DNA of 64,000 nt from Altererythrobacter lutimaris. Lineage in GTDB: Bacteria > Pseudomonadota > Alphaproteobacteria > Sphingomonadales > Sphingomonadaceae. The notes under the pieces are model-generated. The model saw only the letters and a program-made list of their open reading frames with translations, was not told where the DNA came from and made no database searches. Positions 1 through 8,036 of this stretch are shown here, one piece after another (the stretch's first letter is position 1; every line of letters starts with the position of its first letter). The DNA lies in contig NZ_JABWTA010000001.1 of the NCBI RefSeq assembly GCF_013371495.1, positions 310,001 through 374,000 on the forward strand, read 5' to 3'. The position numbers were made by a program, and so were the translations under genes.

Positions 1-1081
1 GAACCCCCATCGTGTCCACCACCGGCACACCGCATGCCGCAATATTGTTCCCGTCGCAAACCCCGCCGGTCGATTGCCAGCGAATATCCTCGCCAAGCTC
101 TGCGCCGCAGCTTTTGACCAGATCGAACAGCCGCTGCGCTTGCGCATCGACGGGCTTGGGAGGACGCGTGACTCCACCATGGAGATGGAGCGAGACGTCA
201 TGCTCGGCTTCGATAGCGGCGATAGCTTCGCACAATTGGGTTTCGAACATCTCGGCGGCTTCGGGCGCTTTGGGACGAATGTTGAACCGCAACACGGCAT
301 GGTCAGGCACGACATTGTTCGCTGCGCCCCCTTCGATCTTGGCCGGGTTGATGGAGATGTCTCGTGATTGCATTCCCTTTAACCGCACCGCCAGGTCCGC
401 TGCAGCAACCAGCGCGTTGCGGCCATCTTCTGGATTGCGACCCGCATGAGCGGATTGTCCAGTGACGATCACCGAGTAATTGCCGCTTCCGCCGCGCGCA
501 TGGGCGAGCGTTCCGTCAGGCAAAGCGGCTGGCTCATAAGTCAGCGCTGCGAGCTTCCCTGCCGCGAGCTCTTCAATCAGTGATGCGCTTGCGAGCGATC
601 CCGTCTCCTCGTCCGAATTGAGCATCACATCATAGCCAATCGCAGACGCGCCTGGAGACTGCTCGAATGCGGAAAGCGCATGGAGGATTACTGCAATCCC
701 GCCCTTCATGTCCGCAACGCCGGGACCATTAAGCACATCGTCTTCGAGCCAGGTTTGATCCTGAAAGGAATGATCCTTTGGAAAGACCGTATCCATATGG
801 CCGGTCAGCAGGATGCGGCGATTGGCCTGCGGGCGCACCCTCATAACCAAGTGCTGGCCATGCGGCTTTTCGAACTCGCTTCCATCCGCTGCGATCGCTG
901 TGACAGGCGCAGGATCGACCAGCTCAAGCTCTCCTGGCAGGGTTGCGAAAGCGTCTGCCAGCACGGTGGCTTGCTTGGCCAGTCCATCAAGATTGGCAGT
1001 GCCAGTGTTGATTGCACACCAGTCCTGCACCTGGGCGAGCATGGCGTCATTATCGATAGCTGTGAGGAAATCCGGTTTCAT
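1..1081 (-). CDS. M20 family metallopeptidase (glutamate carboxypeptidase-like), 3' end outside window
   Basis: The reading frame opens at an ATG at 1081 and runs off the left edge after about 360 residues, so the C-terminus is missing. The translation carries the M20 zinc-peptidase signature: a GHMDTVFP motif near residues 94-101 (metal-binding His and bridging Asp), GVADMKGG soon after, and SDEETGS near residues 155-161 with the catalytic Glu pair. This pattern is typical of the carboxypeptidase G2 / ArgE-DapE group, which hydrolyses amide bonds of N-acylated amino acids or small peptides with two zinc ions. There is no signal peptide, so it is probably cytoplasmic. It is divergent from glcB. 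The exact substrate cannot be told from sequence; ArgE and DapE are possible, but the motifs fit the glutamate carboxypeptidase branch better. Confidence 0.88.
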   Translation of the reverse strand, partial: MKPDFLTAIDNDAMLAQVQDWCAINTGTANLDGLAKQATVLADAFATLPGELELVDPAPVTAIAADGSEFEKPHGQHLVMRVRPQANRRILLTGHMDTVFPKDHSFQDQTWLEDDVLNGPGVADMKGGIAVILHALSAFEQSPGASAIGYDVMLNSDEETGSLASASLIEELAAGKLAALTYEPAALPDGTLAHARGGSGNYSVIVTGQSAHAGRNPEDGRNALVAAADLAVRLKGMQSRDISINPAKIEGGAANNVVPDHAVLRFNIRPKAPEAAEMFETQLCEAIAAIEAEHDVSLHLHGGVTRPPKPVDAQAQRLFDLVKSCGAELGEDIRWQSTGGVCDGNNIAACGVPVVDTMGV

Positions 1082-1241
1082 TGGCAACGATCTCTAGCGG
1101 GGCGCACCGGCTTTACCAACCCCGCACAATGAGGGGCGTTGCATTTGGTTCGATCGTTGGCCATAGGGCGCTTGTCCTCCTCCCCAGGTCAGCTATCGCA
1201 GACAAGAATCCCAATCGGGATAATTTGGAGTTTGAGGACGT

Positions 1242-3338
1242 ATGAGCACTAAGATCGACCGCGCTGGCATTCAGATTGATGCGCCGCTGGCTGAGTTTCT
1301 TGAAACCGAAGTTCTGACCCCGCTTGGCCGCGATGTGAGCGCATTCTGGACCGGCTTTGCAAAGCTGCTCGCCGACTTCGCGCCGCGTAACCGCGCGCTC
1401 CTGGAAAAACGCGAAGATCTGCAGGTTCAAATAGACGCGTGGCACAAGGAACGCCGCGGAAAGCCGCTCGACCAGAGCGAATATCAGGCTTTCCTTCGCG
1501 AGATTGGCTATCTCATACCAGAGCCTGCGGACTTCCAGATCGGCACGGAGAATGTCGATCCGGAGATCGCGACGATGGCCGGCCCGCAGCTGGTTGTGCC
1601 CGTCCTCAATGCGCGGTTCCTGCTGAACGCGGCGAATGCGCGCTGGGGTAGTCTGTATGACGCATTCTACGGCACTGACGCGCTGGACGCGCCGCCAGCA
1701 CGACCCGGAGGCTATGACGAGCAACGCGGCGCTGCAGTGATCAAGCGTGGCCGCGAATTCCTCGATTCAGCGCTGCCGTTGGTCGACCAGAGCTGGGCGG
1801 ATATCGAAGGTGACCACGATGGAAAGCTGCAGGATGAGAGCCAGTATGTCGGCAAGACCGAGAAGGGCTTGCTGTTTGTAAACAATGGCTTGCATATCGA
1901 AGTTGTGTTCGATCCGGACAGCCCGATCGGCAAGACCGACAAGGCCGGGATCGCCGACATCAACTGCGAAGCCGCGCTCACGACCATTTGCGATTGCGAA
2001 GACTCGGTCGCGGCGGTCGATGGCGAGGACAAGCTGCTCGCTTACACCAACTGGCTTGGCGTCATTCGCGGCGATCTTGAGGAAAGCTTTGAAAAGGGCG
2101 GACAGACGCTGACGCGGAAGCTCGCAGGTGACAAGACCTACACAGCTCCTGATGGCAGCGAGCACAGCCTGATGGGACGCAGCCTGCTGTTCGTGCGCAA
2201 TGTCGGCCATCTGATGACCAATCCGGCAATCACGCTGGCTGATGGCGGCGAAGTGCCAGAGGGCATCATGGACGCGGTCTTCACGTCGGCGATCGGCGCG
2301 ATTGATGTCGAGGGCCATGCGAAATATGGCAATTCGCGCCACGGCAGCATCTACATTGTGAAGCCCAAGATGCACGGGCCGGAAGAATGCGCTTTCACCA
2401 ATGATCTGTTCAATGCGGTGGAGGATCTGCTGAGCCTTTCGCGTCACACGATCAAGGTCGGCGTGATGGACGAGGAACGCCGCACGTCCGCAAATCTTGG
2501 TGCATGTATCGAAGCGGTGAAGGACCGTATCGTTTTCATTAACACAGGCTTCCTCGACCGCACGGGCGACGAAATTCATACCTCGATGGAATCGGGTCCA
2601 ATGATCCGCAAAGCTGAGATGAAGACCAGCGAATGGCTTGCGGCATACGAAGCGCGCAATGTCGGCATCGGCCTGCGCCACGGCCTTTCAGGCAAAGCGC
2701 AGATCGGGAAGGGCATGTGGGCCGCGCCCGATTTGATGGGTCAGATGATGGTGGAGAAGATCGGCCATCTGCGCGCAGGCGCCAACACAGCATGGGTGCC
2801 ATCGCCGACAGCAGCGACGCTTCACGCGCTGCATTACCATCAGGAAAATGTGTTCGAGCATCAGCAGGGGCTGGGCGATGTGCCAGGTCTCGACAAGCTG
2901 CTGAATGTACCTCTCGCGGCTGGCACGAACTGGTCGGAAGAGGAGCTGACCGAAGAGCTCGACAACAACTGCCAGGGCCTTCTCGGCTATGTCGTGCGCT
3001 GGATCGATCAGGGCGTAGGTTGCTCCAAAGTGCCGGACATCAATGATGTGGGCCTGATGGAAGACCGCGCGACTTTGCGGATCAGCTCTCAGCATCTCGC
3101 AAATTGGCTGCACCACGGCGTTGTGACACGCGGACAGGTGCTCGATGCTCTGAAGCGCATGGCCGCCAAAGTCGATGCGCAGAATGCAGGCGATCCGTTT
3201 TACGAGCCGCTGCTAGAGAATCCGGATGGCGCGGCGATGACGGCGGCGAAAGAGCTGATTTTCAAAGGTGTCGAGCAGCCGTCCGGTTATACCGAGCCGT
3301 TGCTCCACGCTTGGCGCCTCAAAAAGAAGGCCAGCTGA
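1242..3338 (+). CDS. glcB: Malate synthase G
   Basis: A 698-residue protein, close to the usual malate synthase G length (about 720). It condenses glyoxylate with acetyl-CoA to malate in the cytoplasm, closing the glyoxylate shunt or glycolate use. The G-type signatures are visible: a NARFLLNAANARWGSLYDA block near residue 125, the DGKLQDESQYVGKTEKG segment, the MGRSLLFVRNVGHLMTNPAI block, and a C-terminal half containing MWAAPDLMGQMM and GANTAWVPSPTAATLHALHYH. The ATG at 1242 follows a GAGG stretch. A strong hairpin terminator follows the stop, so the gene is probably monocistronic. No isocitrate lyase aceA lies in the window; the PEP-mutase family gene at 39297 is a different subfamily. Confidence 0.97.
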   Translation: MSTKIDRAGIQIDAPLAEFLETEVLTPLGRDVSAFWTGFAKLLADFAPRNRALLEKREDLQVQIDAWHKERRGKPLDQSEYQAFLREIGYLIPEPADFQIGTENVDPEIATMAGPQLVVPVLNARFLLNAANARWGSLYDAFYGTDALDAPPARPGGYDEQRGAAVIKRGREFLDSALPLVDQSWADIEGDHDGKLQDESQYVGKTEKGLLFVNNGLHIEVVFDPDSPIGKTDKAGIADINCEAALTTICDCEDSVAAVDGEDKLLAYTNWLGVIRGDLEESFEKGGQTLTRKLAGDKTYTAPDGSEHSLMGRSLLFVRNVGHLMTNPAITLADGGEVPEGIMDAVFTSAIGAIDVEGHAKYGNSRHGSIYIVKPKMHGPEECAFTNDLFNAVEDLLSLSRHTIKVGVMDEERRTSANLGACIEAVKDRIVFINTGFLDRTGDEIHTSMESGPMIRKAEMKTSEWLAAYEARNVGIGLRHGLSGKAQIGKGMWAAPDLMGQMMVEKIGHLRAGANTAWVPSPTAATLHALHYHQENVFEHQQGLGDVPGLDKLLNVPLAAGTNWSEEELTEELDNNCQGLLGYVVRWIDQGVGCSKVPDINDVGLMEDRATLRISSQHLANWLHHGVVTRGQVLDALKRMAAKVDAQNAGDPFYEPLLENPDGAAMTAAKELIFKGVEQPSGYTEPLLHAWRLKKKAS

Positions 3339-3343
3339 CGGGA

Positions 3344-3385
3344 AGGGCGCGCTTTCATGAAGAGACGAGAGCGCGACCCCTTTTC
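3344..3385 (+). terminator. Rho-independent terminator after glcB
   Basis: A GGG-CGCGCTTTC stem pairs with GAGAGCGCG-a-CCC across a short loop and is followed by TTTT. It starts a few bases after the glcB stop codon. Confidence 0.75.
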
Positions 3386-3478
3386 CAACAAACTTGACAG
3401 TGTCACCTACAAAAAAATGCCTTTTTGAAACCTTTTCCTGTGATTTCAGCTATTTGCCAAATCCAACAAAGTTGACAC
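3385..3478. repeat. Pair of CCAACAAA(C/G)TTGACA direct repeats, one with a TGACA-G-TGTCA palindrome
   Basis: The 15-mer at 3385-3399 recurs at 3463-3477 with one mismatch, 78 bases apart, in an AT-rich intergenic stretch. The first copy continues into the inverted repeat TGACA-G-TGTCA (3395-3405), which resembles a TetR-type operator. The second copy keeps the half site TTGACAC. The elements precede the small membrane-protein gene at 3607 and could be a promoter/operator; TTGACA also matches a -35 hexamer. The function is inference. Confidence 0.45.
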
Positions 3479-3606
3479 TTTTCCTATTTTTTCAAAACTC
3501 TGCGTGTTTTCTCATATGCAAAGTTGCGGGAAATCGACGGTTTCAAAGAGCGCAGGCAAGCTAGCCGGACACGCTTCTGTAGGAAATATCGGCTAAGGCG
3601 GCGCGC

Positions 3607-3975
3607 ATGTCGAAAAAGGCACTCAACTTCTATCTGGTCCTGCTGGCCTCGCTGATTCTGTTCGCGCTCAGCCCGTTTGCGTTTCTGGGCGGGTTGCTGG
3701 TTGCTCTGCTGCTGGTCGTACCTTTCGGTTTTTTGCTGAAGGCGCTCGGCTTTGAAGTGAAGGGGCAAACCTTCGATGAATATCTTGCCATCGCATTCTT
3801 TGCGGTGAGCCTTGTCCTCGCGGTCACTGCGCTCTGGCAGTTCTATCGCGCTGCTTCTGCTTGGGATGCGAAAGAGTTTGAAAGCGGTCGCGCTTCAATC
3901 GCAAGCGGTGCAACGCTCATCACCCTGCCGATCCTGGTCTATCTCTTTTACCATGCCTTGCCGGGGATTACCTGA
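3607..3975 (+). CDS. Small integral membrane protein, unknown function
   Basis: A 122-residue protein that I do not recognise. It is mostly hydrophobic, with about four membrane segments: roughly residues 8-25, 26-47 (rich in Leu/Val), 58-80 and 98-118. The short loops contain KALGFEVKGQTFDEY and a charged AWDAKEFESGR segment. The ATG at 3607 follows an AAGG stretch; no better start is visible. It stands alone between the glcB terminator and a repeat-containing stretch. Likely an inner-membrane protein. Confidence 0.65.
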   Translation: MSKKALNFYLVLLASLILFALSPFAFLGGLLVALLLVVPFGFLLKALGFEVKGQTFDEYLAIAFFAVSLVLAVTALWQFYRAASAWDAKEFESGRASIASGATLITLPILVYLFYHALPGIT

Positions 3976-4006
3976 TTGGCTGCATGAGGCAGGAAATATC
4001 GGGAAT

Positions 4007-4026
4007 TGGGGTGGAAAGCGGACGTT
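4007..4026 (+). repeat. 20-bp intergenic repeat, copy 1
   Basis: The sequence TGGGGTGGAAAGCGGACGTT occurs here and again, identically, at 4299-4318. The last two bases overlap the 3' end of the small minus-strand gene at 4025-4240. Confidence 0.7.
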
Positions 4027-4240
4027 AGCGTTGATCCAATTTGTGTTCGACAGACTTCTCCTTTTGGCGTGCTAGCTTTCGGAGCCGATTAGCACGGCGC
4101 TTGAGCCATTTGGGGTCATCTGTGTTCTCTGGATCAGCAATGCGTTTCAGATACTCATCTGCTAACTCATCCAATTCCTCGAAAGTATAGCTGCCCATGC
4201 CATAGAGGCCGAACAATCGTCCTTGCTCTACTTTTGGCAT
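4025..4240 (-). CDS. Small charged protein, unknown function
   Basis: A 71-residue protein of unknown family. Its N-terminal half contains an acidic helix (TFEELDELADEYLKRIAD, residues 19-36). Its C-terminal half is strongly basic (WLKRRANRLRKLARQKEKS). A GGAG sequence seven bases before the ATG at 4240 supports this start. The basic tail could bind nucleic acid, but that is a guess. It lies between two exact copies of a 20-bp repeat. Confidence 0.6.
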   Translation of the reverse strand: MPKVEQGRLFGLYGMGSYTFEELDELADEYLKRIADPENTDDPKWLKRRANRLRKLARQKEKSVEHKLDQR

Positions 4241-4298
4241 AACACACTCCGATCAGACTGATATTCTGACATATCGAATGCTGGCGAACGTCTCAAGC

Positions 4299-4318
4299 TG
4301 GGGTGGAAAGCGGACGTT
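4299..4318 (+). repeat. 20-bp intergenic repeat, copy 2
   Basis: Identical over 20 bases to the element at 4007-4026, upstream of the small plus-strand gene at 4352. With copy 1 it brackets the minus-strand gene at 4025-4240. Confidence 0.7.
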
Positions 4319-4351
4319 GCGCAGGGTCGCGAACTCCAATAGTTTTTTCCT

Positions 4352-4687
4352 ATGGAAGCTAATATCCACTTGCACCTGAAAATGGCCATCGAACCGTTTG
4401 CGATGACGGCAGACGAGCAACGCGAATACTATTACTCGAGCAATCGTTTGCCTCCGTACGACATGGTTGTGTTTGCGATTGGTCAAAAGAATTTTTTTGA
4501 GACTCATCTGGCGAAGGCTAACGCCGACCGTCGGTTGGGAGAAATTTATGAAGACTTTCAAAGACTATTGGCACGTCTCCCGGCAGAGCCGCATGAAATG
4601 TGGGACCTCGCTGGACGAGAACATCAAAACTGGGACAGTGTGAGGATCACAGCACAAAGGTTGTTACGCAGACTTGAAAGAATTTAG
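4352..4687 (+). CDS. Small hypothetical protein
   Basis: A 111-residue protein I do not recognise. It has no signal peptide and no membrane segment. Visible features are EQREYYYSSNRLPPYDMVVFAIGQKNFFE in the first half and a charged helical tail (WDSVRITAQRLLRRLERI). No clear ribosome binding site precedes the ATG at 4352; an internal ATG at 4382 is an alternative start. It ends just before a variant of the local repeat and is convergent with rsmA. Its composition is less GC-rich than its neighbours, consistent with an accessory gene. Confidence 0.5.
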   Translation: MEANIHLHLKMAIEPFAMTADEQREYYYSSNRLPPYDMVVFAIGQKNFFETHLAKANADRRLGEIYEDFQRLLARLPAEPHEMWDLAGREHQNWDSVRITAQRLLRRLERI

Positions 4688-4713
4688 GTCCGCAATTGGG
4701 TCGTTAGCGGACG
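4688..4713. repeat. Diverged copy of the local repeat with GTCCGC/GCGGAC arms
   Basis: The stretch GCAATTGGGTCGTTAGCGGA shares the TTGGG...AGCGGACGTT frame with the two exact repeats at 4007 and 4299, with a different centre. GTCCGC at 4688-4693 and GCGGAC at 4707-4712 are inverted. It abuts the rsmA stop codon at 4714. It may belong to a dispersed intergenic repeat family. Confidence 0.5.
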
Positions 4714-5535
4714 TTACGAAACTGCTCGCGCGATTGCGATAAATTCCTCCACGCTCAGCGTTTCTGCGCGGCGCGTTGGATCGATGCCGACAGATTCCAG
4801 CGCAGCGAGCGCCTCGGGCATGGCCTTGAGGCTCTGGCGCAGCATCTTGCGGCGCTGGCCAAAGGCAGCCTTGGTGATCGCTTCCAGCTTGCGTGCTGAA
4901 ACCCCTTCAGGCGCTGCGGTCGGCTCGACATGGACTATCGCGCTCATCACCTTGGGCGGCGGGGTGAAAGCGCTGCGATGGACTTTCATCGCGAGCTTCG
5001 CAGTAGAACGCCACTGTGCCAGCACAGCGAGCCGCCCGTAAGCAGATGTGCCGGGCTTTGCGACGATCCGCTGTGCCACTTCCTGCTGAAACATCAGAGT
5101 GAGCGAGGACCATTGCGGGGGCCAGCTTTCGCCGCCCAGCCAGTCCGTAAACAGCGCGGTCCCGACATTATAGGGCAAGTTCGCGACAACCGCGAACGGC
5201 TCGCCGCCCATCAGGTCGCCATGGTCGAGCTTCATTGCGTCGCCTTCGATCACCCGCAGCTTGCCGGGATAAGCCTCTGAAAGTTCGGCCAGCGCAGGCA
5301 GGCAGCGTGTGTCCATTTCGATCGCCGTGACACGTGTGCCCGCAGCGAGCAGGGCTCTGGTCAGTCCGCCGGGACCAGGACCGATTTCAAGCACGGCCTG
5401 ATCATTCAGATCACCCGGAATCGCGGCAATCCGCTCCAGCAATTGCGCATCAAACAGGAAGTTTTGCCCCAGCGCCTTGCTTGCCGAAAGCCCATGTTTT
5501 GCAATGATTTCGCGTAGCGGAGGGAGGTCAGGCAT
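4714..5535 (-). CDS. rsmA: 16S rRNA (adenine1518-N6/adenine1519-N6)-dimethyltransferase
   Basis: A 273-residue enzyme that dimethylates two adjacent adenines in the 3' hairpin of 16S rRNA using S-adenosylmethionine, late in small-subunit assembly. Motifs: GQNFLFD near residue 23, the SAM-binding [15 protein letters not shown] near residue 50, IEMD, and the catalytic [14 protein letters not shown] near residue 118. The C-terminal domain has [14 protein letters not shown], normal for KsgA. Its ATG lies inside the 3' end of pdxA (8-base overlap), indicating co-translation in the lptD-surA-pdxA-rsmA operon. Length matches the family. Confidence 0.97.
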   Translation of the reverse strand: MPDLPPLREIIAKHGLSASKALGQNFLFDAQLLERIAAIPGDLNDQAVLEIGPGPGGLTRALLAAGTRVTAIEMDTRCLPALAELSEAYPGKLRVIEGDAMKLDHGDLMGGEPFAVVANLPYNVGTALFTDWLGGESWPPQWSSLTLMFQQEVAQRIVAKPGTSAYGRLAVLAQWRSTAKLAMKVHRSAFTPPPKVMSAIVHVEPTAAPEGVSARKLEAITKAAFGQRRKMLRQSLKAMPEALAALESVGIDPTRRAETLSVEEFIAIARAVS

Positions 5536-6529
5536 CAGTCTCGCGCCGCGCCGCGCATTCGCCCGCCATTCGGATCGCGGCGATCATTGCACCGGCATCG
5601 GCGATGCCCTTGCCGGCGATGTCAAAGGCTGTGCCGTGATCGGGGCTGGTGCGGATGATCGGGAGGCCCAAAGTGACATTGACACCTTCATCAAACTCCA
5701 GCGTTTTCAGCGGGATAAGAGCCTGATCGTGATACATGCAGATCGCTGCATGATAGCGTACGCGGGCGCGCGGCGTGAACAATGCATCGGCGGGGAAGGG
5801 ACCCGTCGCATCGATCCCCTCTTCGCATAAAGCCTTGATAGCAGGCGCTATTATGCGATCTTCCTCATCGCCGAAACGTCCGCCTTCCCCTGCATGCGGG
5901 TTGAGCCCGGCAAAGGCGAGGCGAGGGCGTTCAATCCCGAAGTCACGGGTAAGTGCAGCCGAGACGATCCGCGCCTTGTGGCAGATCAAATCGTGATTGA
6001 GCAGCGACGGCACTTCAGACAGCGCACAATGCACAGTGAGCGGCACAGTGCGCAGACTTGGGCCTGCCAGCATCATCACCGCATCGCGTGAAGGCAAATC
6101 GCAGACATCTGCGAGGAATTCGGTTTGTCCCGGATGGGCAAATCCAACCTCCGCAAGTTCAGCCTTGGAAATAGGCGCTGTCACTAGCCCGGAGGCGATC
6201 CCGCAACGGGTGAATTCTGCCGCCTGGGTCAAAGATGCGAGCGCCAGCCCCGCGCCGTGCTTGTCAGGCGCGCCAGGCTCATACGGGCCATCCTGTCCTG
6301 CAAGCACCGGTAAGCCGCTGGCAAAGGCGCGCTCGGCCTCTGCCGGATCGGCAATTGTCACGATATTGATGTCCAACTCGCGCTGCCCTGCTGCCGCGCG
6401 CAATACGTCCGCGCCGCCCACGACAAAAAAAGGCTTCAGCTTCTCGCGATCCTTGGCCGCAAAGGCGCACGCTATGATCTCCGGGCCAATCCCGGCAGGA
6501 TCACCCAGCGATAGCGTGAGCGGGCTCAA
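5528..6529 (-). CDS. pdxA: 4-hydroxythreonine-4-phosphate dehydrogenase
   Basis: A 333-residue protein of the PdxA family, which oxidises 4-phosphohydroxy-L-threonine in the DXP-dependent pyridoxal 5'-phosphate pathway. Motifs: [12 protein letters not shown] at the N-terminus, [23 protein letters not shown] ([13 protein letters not shown]), the metal-site region [11 protein letters not shown], and [13 protein letters not shown] with [13 protein letters not shown]. The start appears to be TTG at 6529, overlapping the surA stop codon as TTGA, which suggests tight coupling to surA. It overlaps rsmA downstream by 8 bases. Confidence 0.96.
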   Translation of the reverse strand: MSPLTLSLGDPAGIGPEIIACAFAAKDREKLKPFFVVGGADVLRAAAGQRELDINIVTIADPAEAERAFASGLPVLAGQDGPYEPGAPDKHGAGLALASLTQAAEFTRCGIASGLVTAPISKAELAEVGFAHPGQTEFLADVCDLPSRDAVMMLAGPSLRTVPLTVHCALSEVPSLLNHDLICHKARIVSAALTRDFGIERPRLAFAGLNPHAGEGGRFGDEEDRIIAPAIKALCEEGIDATGPFPADALFTPRARVRYHAAICMYHDQALIPLKTLEFDEGVNVTLGLPIIRTSPDHGTAFDIAGKGIADAGAMIAAIRMAGECAARRETDA

Positions 6530-7881
6530 TTATACTCGATATAGGCGTCGTTGCGCAGATCGCGCAGATAACGCTGAGCACGCTTGTTGATCCGCTCGTC
6601 TTCTTTCTGTGCCATCAGCTCGTCAAAGCTCGGGCCGGAATAGTCTTGCGGATCATCGCGGCCGCACAGCATCAGCACGCGCACACCTTCTGAGATTGAG
6701 CCAAACGGCTGCGTAGCCTGACCGACCTGCAATTGCAGCACCAGGTTCTGCAACTGGTCAGGTAGCTGGCGGATCGGGATCTGGTCATTGGTCACGACAT
6801 CTGCATCCATGGCAGCCGCTGCTTCGTCGGCATCTCCACAGCCGCGCATGGACTGGACACCAGTAACGAACTCATCGACCCGCCGCGCTGCGATTTCCTC
6901 TGTCACATTGGCAGGGAAGGTGATGGAGATCTGTTTAAGCGAAGCAATCGCATCGCGTGGATCAGCCATCATCACCTGACGCTTGTCGATCAGATAGAGA
7001 ATGGAAAAGCCTCCGGGGATCGGCACAGGGCCGACCAGCTGACCGGGCTGCATTTCCTGCGCAACCGTCGCGAGTTCCATCGGCAGCTGACCAAGACGCA
7101 CAAAGCCCAGCTCACCACCGACCGATGCGGTCGATGCTTCCGAGAACTGACGCGCATAGGCCTGGAACTGGCCGCCCTGACGCAATTGCTCGACAATTTG
7201 CTGTGCAAGCTGCAGGCGTTCTTGCTGGTTCTCAGACGTGGCTGAAATATAGATTTCGCCGAGATTGTACTCGTCTGTGCCGCGCGATTCCTCGAGCCGC
7301 TTCATCGTCTCGTTCACTTCCTCTTCGGAAACGTTGACGAAGGGCGCGATATTGCGACCGAGAATGTTCTGCCAGGAAAGCTCGCCATGGATCTGGCGCT
7401 TCAAAGACTCAGGCGAAGATCCGATGCTACGCAGATATTCATCCATCCGCTGCGTGTCTTGCCCGAAATTCTGAGCCGCGACGCGAGCATAGGTTTGCTC
7501 GATCTGTGCGGTCTCGACAGGCATTTCCTGCGCCTCTGCCGACTGAATTTGCAAGGTTTCATCAATCAGGTTGCGCAGAACGCGCTGACGCAGCTGAACC
7601 AGCTCAGCCTCTGTGACTTGCCGCTGACTGCTGGAGAGCAGCAGAGCAAGACGATGATCAACATCAGTGCCAGTAATGACATGGCCGTTCACGATCGCAG
7701 TGGCCGTGCGCGTATTCGGATCGTTCTCGCCGATCACATTGACTTCATCCGGCAGGCCCAGTGGATTGGGCTCTGCTGCTTGCTGCGCGGAAGCGGCAAC
7801 GGGAGCGAGTGCCATGCTGACAACGGCCAGAGCTGTCATGCTAACGGAAGCAAAACCGGTCGAAAAACTCTTCAAAATCAC
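6526..7881 (-). CDS. surA: SurA-like periplasmic peptidyl-prolyl isomerase / chaperone
   Basis: A protein of about 451 residues with a signal peptide ending near AASAQQ, so it is exported to the periplasm. The N-terminal SurA chaperone region (AIVNGHVITGTDVDHRL, LRNLIDETLQIQSAE) is followed by a parvulin-type PpiC domain (EIYISATSENQQ to GGELGFVRLGQLPMELA, GPVPIPGGFSILYL) and a second, weaker C-terminal parvulin-like segment. SurA assists folding of outer-membrane beta-barrels such as LptD, encoded just upstream. I chose the GTG at 7881 because it follows a GGA-containing site and gives a standard signal peptide; the frame stays open to an ATG at 7983, and an ATG at 7839 is also possible. Confidence 0.92.
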   Translation of the reverse strand: MILKSFSTGFASVSMTALAVVSMALAPVAASAQQAAEPNPLGLPDEVNVIGENDPNTRTATAIVNGHVITGTDVDHRLALLLSSSQRQVTEAELVQLRQRVLRNLIDETLQIQSAEAQEMPVETAQIEQTYARVAAQNFGQDTQRMDEYLRSIGSSPESLKRQIHGELSWQNILGRNIAPFVNVSEEEVNETMKRLEESRGTDEYNLGEIYISATSENQQERLQLAQQIVEQLRQGGQFQAYARQFSEASTASVGGELGFVRLGQLPMELATVAQEMQPGQLVGPVPIPGGFSILYLIDKRQVMMADPRDAIASLKQISITFPANVTEEIAARRVDEFVTGVQSMRGCGDADEAAAAMDADVVTNDQIPIRQLPDQLQNLVLQLQVGQATQPFGSISEGVRVLMLCGRDDPQDYSGPSFDELMAQKEDERINKRAQRYLRDLRNDAYIEYN

Positions 7882-8036
7882 GTGTGTATTCCATTTGCGA
7901 CGCGTAGCTGCGCCAGATCCCGCAAACTCTTTGGCGAAAAGACCCTTAACGCTGGCTGAGTTCAGCGGTGCAGATAGCGGCAATTACGCTCTCTGCCAAC
8001 GCTCAGCGTGCTTAATTACCCAGCCAATCGGGAAGG

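Noticed and set aside
1767-2681. Long open frame on the minus strand inside glcB (304 codons)
   Set aside because: It lies wholly within a conserved gene, has no recognisable motif and the typical Arg/Ala/His-rich composition of an antisense GC-rich frame.
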